A stretch of DNA of 13,261 nt, from the NCBI GenBank assembly GCA_964492555.1, contig CAZBKQ010000063.1, positions 1-13,261 on the forward strand, written 5' to 3'. Source of the DNA: GCA-2709075 sp964492555. Lineage in GTDB: Bacteria > Pseudomonadota > Alphaproteobacteria > MPNO01 > UBA2964. Below the pieces are notes generated by a model. That model was not told the origin of the DNA. It searched no databases and was given only the letters and a program-made list of their open reading frames with translations. A program made the position numbers and the translations under genes. Shown here piece by piece: positions 1 through 5,827 of the stretch (position 1 is the first letter of the stretch; every line of letters starts with the position of its first letter).

Positions 1-78
1 GGCGGCGGCGCGCGGCCCGTTGCCGGATGCGAAAACGCGCGCGAAGATGATCCGATATGTAGAGAGTCTCTAGATATG

Positions 79-238
79 GTTTGCTCACGCAAACTCGCAC
101 CGGCCCGCTCCCCCTCCCAACCACAAATTTATTCCGGCGGTCATCAACCCGCCACGCCAACCCTTGCTGCCCGCCGGGTTGGGGGTCGGCGGTGGGCATC
201 AAGAAGAAGACTCGTGGTTGGGAGGGGGAGCGGGCTGG
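79..238. repeat. Long imperfect palindrome, probable dispersed repeat element
   Basis: Two 22-base arms at 103-124 and 214-235 are perfect reverse complements (C-rich then G-rich). They extend to 100-238 with one G-T pair. Between them a 7-bp stem (157-163 with 176-182) closes on a 12-base loop, so the 140-base element can fold into one long hairpin. A separate small hairpin (GTTTGC, loop TCAC, GCAAAC; 79-94) sits just before it. Open frames across it read as proline/arginine-rich low-quality protein, so I treat it as non-coding. No transposase is linked to it. A non-autonomous palindromic repeat is the likeliest reading. Copy number in the genome is not visible from this window. Confidence 0.6.
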
Positions 239-266
239 AACCGCCTCACAGAGCAACGCGATAAAA

Positions 267-905
267 ATGCTGAAATCCGGCCTGCCCTATTCACTTGATG
301 TCTATCGCGAGCTGATGGCCTCCTATCTGGCGGTCTATGGCGCCGTCGCGGCCTCCGGTCTTATCCTCGCCATCGCGCTGGTTTTCGCCGTCTGGCGCAG
401 GCGCTTTCCCTGGCGGCAGCGGCGCTGGCTGGTGGCGGGATCGCTCGCCGGGATGTGGCTCTGGCTCGCCGCCGTGCATCAGGGGCGGTTGATGGCGGAG
501 GTGAATTTCATGGCGTTGCCTTACGCGGCGGGGCTGGCGCTGCAGGCCGGGCTGCTGCTGTTCTGGGCGGCGGCGGGCAAGGGGCGCGATCCCGCCCCGG
601 GGAGAGAGGGGCTGCAAATCGCGCTATTTGCGATTGTGCTCTATCCGCTGATCTCCTACGCCGCCGGCACGCCGTGGCAAGCGCTGGATATTCCCGGCAC
701 CGGGCCGAACGCGACCGCGCTCTTCACCGCCGGAATGCTGCTGAGCCTGAACGCGCCGCTCTGGCTTTATCTATTGCCGCTCTGCTGGGGCGCCATCGCC
801 GGGGTAAGCGCGTATTTGCTCGGCTTCCCGGCGGACTATCTGGTCCCGGCGGGGATTGTCATCGCGGCGGCTCTGGCGGTCAGGGCGCGCCGACGGCCTG
901 AATAA
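267..905 (+). CDS. DUF6064 family integral membrane protein
   Basis: A 212-residue protein that is almost entirely hydrophobic, with about six membrane segments (roughly residues 17-43, 54-72, 82-103, 115-134, 148-170 and 171-206). It ends in a basic RARRRPE tail. The segment near residues 61-80 (MWLWLAAVHQGRLMAEVNF) and the block at 144-190 (GTGPNATALFTAGMLL, then PLCWGAIAGVSAYLLG) match what I remember of DUF6064 proteins, where the usual form is GxAPCPTTIFTxGLLL. The Cys-Pro of that block is replaced by Asn-Ala here. The function of this family is unknown. The frame is open from position 81, but that part lies in the palindromic repeat, so I start at the ATG at 267; no clear ribosome binding site precedes it. 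Confidence 0.75.
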   Translation: MLKSGLPYSLDVYRELMASYLAVYGAVAASGLILAIALVFAVWRRRFPWRQRRWLVAGSLAGMWLWLAAVHQGRLMAEVNFMALPYAAGLALQAGLLLFWAAAGKGRDPAPGREGLQIALFAIVLYPLISYAAGTPWQALDIPGTGPNATALFTAGMLLSLNAPLWLYLLPLCWGAIAGVSAYLLGFPADYLVPAGIVIAAALAVRARRRPE

Positions 906-1620
906 AACCTTCAAGAAAATAAGAACACAACACCACTGGAATAAAATAATTAATTTATAAAAAATTGCAATAAATAAATTATTTATTCAAATATTTTATC
1001 TAAAATTAATAGTTAAAAAATTATTATTTATTACTATATCATCTCTTCCATTATTTATATAAATATTATTTTCGTTATATATTCCTATATAATCATCAAT
1101 TCCTATATATAATAAGTAACCTCTAACTATAAATAAATTATAATATAATCCGTTTCTTTCGTCTACATTAATAATAGTTATATTTTCTTCTTTATATTTA
1201 TATATAAAACAACCGCTTGATGCTCCTTAATATATATTTTTTATGTTGTTCCAACCATTTATAAGATTTTTCTTTGCTTTTTAGAAGTAAAAAAATCATT
1301 TCCGCTATTTCCAAATGACGCTGTCCAAAAATTCCATTTATAACAAAAATATTTCCTTTTTTTGTGTCTTGTTTATCAAGAAAGACGATCCTTGTTTTTA
1401 ACAATCGTGATATGTCTGCGAGTTTTCTTTTTATATAATCATTAAAATAGTTTTCGGGTGAATGAACAGAAATAGGAAAAGCGGTTTTCTTATTTATTTT
1501 TCCGATAACCATAGATTCCGGGATTTTTACAAAACGATTATCATCCTCTGCTGATAGATCATTAAGCGAAAATATGATAAATAGCATAGAGAAAAAGGCT
1601 GTTTTGATCAAAATCTACCT
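906..1620. other. AT-rich island within GC-rich DNA
   Basis: Base composition changes abruptly after the stop of the DUF6064 gene and returns to GC-rich just before 1621-1640. In 1021-1080 only 8 of 60 bases are G or C, while genes on both sides are strongly GC-rich. The island holds one frameshifted minus-strand gene (996-1611). Its last 90 bases (906-995) show no gene. No direct repeats, integrase or insertion sequence ends were seen at its edges. The composition suggests DNA acquired from an AT-rich source. Confidence 0.75.
996..1611 (-). pseudogene. Secreted protein gene with a +1 frameshift, possibly DUF2927-like
   Basis: Translation starts at a TTG at 1611 behind a good ribosome binding site (AGAGAGG, 6 bases upstream). 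The first frame gives 137 residues and stops at 1198. Residues 1-21 (MIKTAFFSMLFIIFSLNDLSA) form a signal peptide with likely cleavage after LSA. A second frame, shifted by one base, is open from 1226 to the stop at 996 and gives 76 more residues, including GCFIYKYKEENITIINVDER and LFIVRGYLLYIGIDDYIGIY. Joining them after Leu128 (1230-1228), by dropping A1227, yields a coherent ~204-residue protein. The order of elements (FVKI, a positioned FPISV strand, GNIFVIN, a Cys-hydrophobic strand, then GIDD) loosely resembles alphaproteobacterial DUF2927 proteins; this is tentative. Codon use is extremely AT-rich. It could be a decayed gene, a sequencing error or a true recoding site. It lies 91 bases downstream of the ThDP gene on the same strand. 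Confidence 0.55.
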
Positions 1621-1702
1621 CTCTGCCCCAAGGGTATGACTGAAATCTTCAACCAACCTAAGCCCACCTTACCCCGCACGCGAAAAACTAGGCGCCTGAT
1701 CC

Positions 1703-3439
1703 CTATTTATCCGTCCGGTTGATCGTATCCGCGACGGGGCGGAGCCGCATATCGAGCAGCGCCGCGCGCCCGTCCGCGACGGCGTCGAGCCCGCGCCGGA
1801 TCGCGCCCGCGACCGCCCCCGGTTCCTCGACCATTTCGCCATAGCCGCCGAACGCCTCGACAATCTTCCAGTATTCCGGCGCCGGGCCGATATGAAGGCC
1901 CGAGAAATTGCCGGTCTGGACCGCGTGGCCCTCCGGGTAATATTTCGGCACGCCGGTCTTTTGCGACAGGTAACCGTGATTGTTGAAAATCACCGTCAGG
2001 AAGGGCAGGTCATGTTCCTGCACCGCGCCATAGATCGCCGGGACGGGTTCGTAATTGAATGAGCCGTCGCCGATCAGCCCGGCCACCAGCCGGTCCGGAT
2101 TGGCGGCCTTGACGCCGAGCGCGGTCGATAGCCCGGTGCCGAGCCCGCCCGACGCGCCGCAAAACCAGGAACCCGGTTCGAGCTTCGCCAGATATTGATG
2201 CGCGGCGAGCCGGTGGGTGATCAGTTCTTCCACCACCATCGCATCATCCGGCAGGCATTGGCCAAGCTGATAGGCGACCCATTTTGTATCCATCGGCGCG
2301 GTATCGGAGAGCGCCTCTGCCTCCGCCATCCATGCGGCGCGCCTGGCGTCGTTCGCTTCCCTGAGCGCCGCCGCCCGGCCGGCGCGGGCGGGATCGTTCG
2401 CATCGACCCGCGATTTCAGCTCTTCCAGCAGACAGGCGAGCGAGCTTTCGATATTCCCGTCGAGGATCAGATCGGCCTGAATCCCCATAAAGGGAATTTC
2501 GATCTTGTGCGGGTCCTCATCCAGCACCGCGACGGTCGCGCCTTGCGCCGGGGTCTCGGTCTGCGGATGCCACGGGCTGACCGAGGAGGCGAGGAAAATC
2601 ACATCCGCGTCCTTTACCGCGCCCGCCGGGTTGTATCCGGCATGAAGCGGGTGATTGCGCGGGATATTGATCGAGCCGGTCGCGCGGCTCTCCGACACCG
2701 GGCAGCCGAGCAGTTCGGCGATCGCCGTCAGATGGTTGGCGGCGGCCGCCGTGCGGCCCGCGTCTTCGGCCACGATCACCGGGTTTTTCGCCCCGGCCAG
2801 CAGATCGGCAAGTTCCGCGATGCCGCCGGGATCGGCCATCGGCAGCGGCGCGTTGGGCAGGCCGGAGGCGGCATTGCGGGTCATCTCCTCGAACAGATGC
2901 TCCATCGGCAGGGAGACGAAGACCGGACCGCGTGGCCCCGCCATGGCGAGGCGGCAGGCGCGCTGTATCGTGGTGGGCAGGATGGATTTGGTGTTGTTGC
3001 CGAAGCTCCACTTCACATTCTTTTCGACCATCGCCGCCGGGCCGCCCATATCGCCGAGATGCGCGCCCCACTGCCCGCCGGGATCGGGGGTGTCATCCTC
3101 GCCGAACCCGATGGATTCACCGGCGAAGATCACCATCGGCACCTGTTCGTGCAAAGCGCCGCGCATCGCCATCGCGCCATGCAGCGCGCCAACCGTGGTG
3201 TGGATCATCACCGCGGGCAGCTTGCCGGTCGATTTGGCATAGCCCGCCGCCATGCCGATGGCGGTTTCCTCATGCCTTGTGCTCATATAAAGCGGAATAT
3301 CGTTGGCGCCGGGATCGGCCAGCGCCTCCCACACCGGGGCCCATTCGGAACCCGGCGAGGCGAAAATCCGCTCAACCCCCATCGCGCCCAGCACGCGCAA
3401 AAATGCCTGCGCGCCATTCAGCCCCTTTGTCTCGATCAT
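1703..3439 (-). CDS. Thiamine diphosphate-dependent enzyme (acetolactate synthase/decarboxylase superfamily)
   Basis: A 578-residue cytoplasmic enzyme with the three-domain plan of the ThDP POX/ALS family. The N-terminal pyrimidine-binding domain has the activating glutamate in STRHEETA (Glu57). A central domain spans about 205-340, and the C-terminal PP-binding domain shows GDG at 457-459 with NN at 486-487, the cofactor Mg-diphosphate motif. Length is normal for the family. Enzymes of this type decarboxylate or ligate 2-oxo acids. The loop at 109-135, rich in Gly, Asp and Pro, and the sequence after NN do not let me pick a substrate; classical acetolactate synthase is unlikely because no small regulatory subunit is adjacent. 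Start ATG at 3439 has a GGGGAGG site 8 bases upstream. It is the last gene of an apparent three-gene operon, 86 bases after the OCD-family gene. No convincing terminator follows. Confidence 0.85.
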   Translation of the reverse strand: MIETKGLNGAQAFLRVLGAMGVERIFASPGSEWAPVWEALADPGANDIPLYMSTRHEETAIGMAAGYAKSTGKLPAVMIHTTVGALHGAMAMRGALHEQVPMVIFAGESIGFGEDDTPDPGGQWGAHLGDMGGPAAMVEKNVKWSFGNNTKSILPTTIQRACRLAMAGPRGPVFVSLPMEHLFEEMTRNAASGLPNAPLPMADPGGIAELADLLAGAKNPVIVAEDAGRTAAAANHLTAIAELLGCPVSESRATGSINIPRNHPLHAGYNPAGAVKDADVIFLASSVSPWHPQTETPAQGATVAVLDEDPHKIEIPFMGIQADLILDGNIESSLACLLEELKSRVDANDPARAGRAAALREANDARRAAWMAEAEALSDTAPMDTKWVAYQLGQCLPDDAMVVEELITHRLAAHQYLAKLEPGSWFCGASGGLGTGLSTALGVKAANPDRLVAGLIGDGSFNYEPVPAIYGAVQEHDLPFLTVIFNNHGYLSQKTGVPKYYPEGHAVQTGNFSGLHIGPAPEYWKIVEAFGGYGEMVEEPGAVAGAIRRGLDAVADGRAALLDMRLRPVADTINRTDK

Positions 3440-3525
3440 CGGTAAAGCCTCCCCGGGCGGTTATTTATTCAATCGGCCGAAAGCATGCCGGATTTTTCAG
3501 GACCGGGGAATGGTCTGGCGCGCCC

Positions 3526-4629
3526 CTAATCCCTTATATCCTGCAGGAACCATTCGGTGGGCAGGTCGCGGGCGGTGCCCGCCGCCATCGCTTTTTCGTA
3601 TAGAAGCCCGCCTACGGAAGCGAATTGCAGCCCCTGATTGCCGAGATTGCGGTAAAAGCTGATCTGATCCGCGCTGGTGCGGCCTTCGGCGCGGCCGGTC
3701 ACCAGATCGGCGAAATCCGGCAGCTTGATGGCCGATTTCGTGCCGCCGGAATGGGCCTTGGGCGCGGGCAGGCGCTTGCGTTCCTCTTCCGTCCCGGCCA
3801 CCCACGAAACCGCCGAATGGCCGATGCCGCGTTCCGCCCCCGGCGCGTCCAGCGCGCCCTCCGCGGCCTGCGCGATGCGCACATCGCAGGCTTCCAGCAC
3901 CGTGTCATCGACCTCCGACGGGCCGAGCATGGTCACGTGCTGCCCCGGTGACAGCCATTCGGGTTTCAGCGTGGGCGTCATGGAGCTGGTGCAGGTGGCG
4001 GCGATATCCGCGCCCTTTATCGCGTCTTCCGGCGTGTTCACGGCCGCCACCGGGATGTTGAGCTTTGCAGACATTTCTTCGGCGAACCGTTCGCGGTTGG
4101 CTTGCGTCGGGCTGTAGACCCTTGCGCTTTCGATATCGCGGACGCAGCAGAACCCCTCCAGATAGGTGCGCGCCATGCCGCCCGAGCCGAGAATACCGAC
4201 GGTTTTCGAGTCCCCGCGTGAGAGGTACCGCGTGCCGAGCGCCGCGCTGGCGCCGACCCGCATATGCTGGATGATCCCGTCATTGATAAGCGCGACCGGC
4301 TCCCCCGTCGCGGTGGCGTAAAGGAAAACCAGCCCGCACCACGTGCCGGGCTCTATACAGTGCTTGTCCTCGTTCCAGCCGCCATCGGCGTTGCGCGGCC
4401 AGGTGATGATGTCGGACTTTATCCGGACGGCGAAATAGCCGTTGGCGTAGCCTTCCACCGTCCCGCCCCGGTAATAGCCGTCGGCCAGATCGCAGGGCGC
4501 GTAAATATCGGAACGCGGTTTCTGCGCCGCGGTGCCCGCCGCCTGCGCCTTGAAGGCGACATCCTGAATATCGATACAGTCCCGCATGGACAGCAAGTCG
4601 TGGGCGACATCGTTATGAATAAACAGCAC
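3526..4629 (-). CDS. Ornithine cyclodeaminase/mu-crystallin family NAD(P)-dependent enzyme
   Basis: A 367-residue protein. A Rossmann motif GILGSGGMA lies at 145-153. Family residues for substrate binding and catalysis are present: Lys71 in VRIKSD, Arg124 in HMRVGASAALGTRYL, and Asp241/Asp242 in GPSEVDD. A C-terminal ISFYRNLGNQGLQFAS block replaces the usual FxSxGxAxxDxxxA. Family members include ornithine cyclodeaminase, alanine dehydrogenase, ketimine reductase and the ectoine-utilisation enzyme, so the exact reaction is open; an amino or imino acid substrate is expected. It is longer than the common 315-350 residues, mainly through extra sequence around 72-97, rich in Trp and charged residues. 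The start is GTG at 4629 with AAAGGAAA 5 bases upstream. It lies 45 bases after the AhpC-like gene and before the ThDP gene on the same strand. Confidence 0.87.
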   Translation of the reverse strand: MLFIHNDVAHDLLSMRDCIDIQDVAFKAQAAGTAAQKPRSDIYAPCDLADGYYRGGTVEGYANGYFAVRIKSDIITWPRNADGGWNEDKHCIEPGTWCGLVFLYATATGEPVALINDGIIQHMRVGASAALGTRYLSRGDSKTVGILGSGGMARTYLEGFCCVRDIESARVYSPTQANRERFAEEMSAKLNIPVAAVNTPEDAIKGADIAATCTSSMTPTLKPEWLSPGQHVTMLGPSEVDDTVLEACDVRIAQAAEGALDAPGAERGIGHSAVSWVAGTEEERKRLPAPKAHSGGTKSAIKLPDFADLVTGRAEGRTSADQISFYRNLGNQGLQFASVGGLLYEKAMAAGTARDLPTEWFLQDIRD

Positions 4630-4651
4630 GGGGGTTTCCTTTGGTTCGGGT

Positions 4652-4672
4652 GTTTCGGATCGGGACCGAAAC
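4652..4672 (-). promoter_or_regulatory. Intercistronic hairpin between the AhpC-like and OCD-family genes
   Basis: Seven-base arms GTTTCGG (4652-4658) and CCGAAAC (4666-4672) enclose a 7-base loop, two bases beyond the stop codon of the AhpC-like gene. No U-run follows on the minus strand, so it is not a standard terminator. In a shared transcript it could limit decay of the upstream message or mark a processing point. This role is inference. Confidence 0.45.
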
Positions 4673-4674
4673 GA

Positions 4675-5172
4675 TCAGCCCCTCGCTTCCGCGATCCGGT
4701 CTTTCAGATGATCGAGCACCGCGGCGGGGTCGGGGCGGAGCCGCTGCGCCGTGTTGATGATGCCGTGATCAAGCGCCCCGTCGGGCCCGGTAATGAACAA
4801 GGCCGGCTCGACAAATTGCGGCGGATCCTGCGGCCGGGTTCCGTCCGTCACGTAAAGCCCCCAGGCGGGCGCGTCGGCGATGGGAAAGCCGTAGGCCATC
4901 TTGAGATTTTTCAGCCCCCATTCGGCGTAGCTCTGTTCGGCCTTTGCCCGCACGTCGACGCTGACCGCGATGACTTCCGCGCCGAGCGCCTCGAATTCCG
5001 GCAGCATCGCCTCATAAAGATTTAGATAGGGGTTGCAGCGCAGGCAATGCAGCCCGCGATAAAACACCAGCACGATAAAGCGCGCCCCCGCCGGATCGCC
5101 CAGCGCCTTTGTGCCGCCGCCGACCAGCGGCAATTCGAGTTGCGGCAGTTTCTCGCCTGTCTTGATGGTCAT
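4675..5172 (-). CDS. AhpC/TSA-family peroxiredoxin-like protein
   Basis: A 165-residue thioredoxin-fold protein. After a short N-terminal strand region, FIVLVFYRGLHCLRCNPYL (residues 32-50) places a conserved pair Cys43-x-x-Cys46 at the start of the first long helix. This is the pattern of peroxiredoxin-like proteins with a YRGxHCxxC site rather than the PxxxTxxC of typical AhpC. VIAVSVD (67-73) and EPALFITGPDG (122-132) are the matching beta strands of the fold. It probably reduces peroxides or acts as a thiol oxidoreductase. The frame is open far upstream, but the ATG at 5172 has a GGAGG site 7 bases upstream and fits the family length. First gene of the minus-strand trio. No signal peptide was seen, so it should be cytoplasmic. 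Confidence 0.82.
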   Translation of the reverse strand: MTIKTGEKLPQLELPLVGGGTKALGDPAGARFIVLVFYRGLHCLRCNPYLNLYEAMLPEFEALGAEVIAVSVDVRAKAEQSYAEWGLKNLKMAYGFPIADAPAWGLYVTDGTRPQDPPQFVEPALFITGPDGALDHGIINTAQRLRPDPAAVLDHLKDRIAEARG

Positions 5173-5268
5173 GGTGTTTCCTCCGAACGCGTTCCCCTGG
5201 TACAGGTCCAGACCATGCCGGATATCGGGGCATCGGGGAACCGGCGCAGCAGCCCGCCCCCTGTTTTT

Positions 5269-5296
5269 TTGACCGCGCCGCCGGGCGGTGTAGGAT
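5269..5296 (+). promoter_or_regulatory. Candidate promoter for the small gene at 5306
   Basis: TTGACC at 5269-5274 and TAGGAT at 5291-5296 are separated by 16 bases. Only 9 bases separate the -10-like box from the ATG at 5306, so the transcript would begin within a few bases of the start codon. The match of the -10 box is partial (4 of 6). AGGA in the same place could instead act as a ribosome binding site, in which case the promoter is further upstream. Confidence 0.35.
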
Positions 5297-5305
5297 GGGC
5301 GCGAC

Positions 5306-5728
5306 ATGGCAGAAAACCCGGCGGAAACCTCCACCCAGGAAATCTGGTTTGATCGCGTGATGACCCGCATCCGCGCGCGCGACGGCGTGACGGTGGCGGA
5401 ACGGGACGATGGCGCGGTGACGCTGGAGATCGTCCATGACGGGGCCAGCCGCGAGATCACCCTGCCCGGCGCGGGTGCGGACTATGCCGAACACAAGCAG
5501 CAATTCAGCGATCTGCGCGACGCGCTCTCCGCGCTCGGCATCGCCGAAGGGGCGAGCTATACCCCGCCGCCGCCGCCCAAACGCGGCATGACGCCGATGA
5601 TCCAGCAGGCGCGGGCGAAACAGCGTGAGGAATTCAACAACTGGCAGATCGTCTGGCGCACCATCCGGGCTGCGGAAAAGAACCTCGATGTCGAGTTCGA
5701 GCTCAGACAGATGATGGATTATTACTGA
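5306..5728 (+). CDS. Unknown small cytoplasmic protein
   Basis: A 140-residue protein I do not recognise. Residues 13-80 look like a compact alpha/beta domain: a helix (FDRVMTRIRA), strands GVTVAERDD and AVTLEIVHDG, a REITLP strand, then a helix with FSDLRDALSALGI. A proline run (86-91, TPPPPPKRG) links this to a C-terminal helical part (96-140) rich in Arg, Glu and Gln and ending MMDYY. There is no signal peptide or membrane segment. The strand-strand-P-helix order recalls small dsRBD-like/HicA-type folds, but similarity is weak. Codon composition matches the GC-rich neighbours. It diverges from the AhpC-like operon across 133 bases and is followed 99 bases later by the sulfide oxidoreductase on the same strand. 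Confidence 0.75.
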   Translation: MAENPAETSTQEIWFDRVMTRIRARDGVTVAERDDGAVTLEIVHDGASREITLPGAGADYAEHKQQFSDLRDALSALGIAEGASYTPPPPPKRGMTPMIQQARAKQREEFNNWQIVWRTIRAAEKNLDVEFELRQMMDYY

Positions 5729-5772
5729 GCGCGCCCGGCGTTTCCGTTCGGTAAATCCGGCACTTCACATTG

Positions 5773-5787
5773 GCGCCGGATCGGCGC
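5773..5787 (+). promoter_or_regulatory. Short GC-rich hairpin upstream of the sulfide oxidoreductase gene
   Basis: GCGCCG (5773-5778) and CGGCGC (5782-5787) form a perfect 6-bp stem on a GAT loop, followed by ATTCTTTCC. It could be a weak terminator for the small upstream gene or an operator half-pair for the downstream gene, which starts 40 bases later. The sequence does not decide between these. Confidence 0.3.
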
Positions 5788-5827
5788 ATTCTTTCCTCAG
5801 ATAAACATAAAAATACGGGAGGAATTC

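Noticed and set aside
81..266. N-terminal extension of the DUF6064 frame
   Set aside because: It covers the palindromic repeat, is rich in Pro, Arg and Ser, and does not resemble the family N-terminus.
1685..1705. AGGCGCCT palindrome followed by a T-run after the ThDP stop, as a terminator
   Set aside because: The 8-base palindrome has no loop, so the usable stem is about two pairs.
2195..3445. 416-codon plus-strand frame opposite the ThDP gene
   Set aside because: Arg/His/Gly-rich translation typical of the antisense of a GC-rich gene; the minus-strand gene has clear catalytic motifs.
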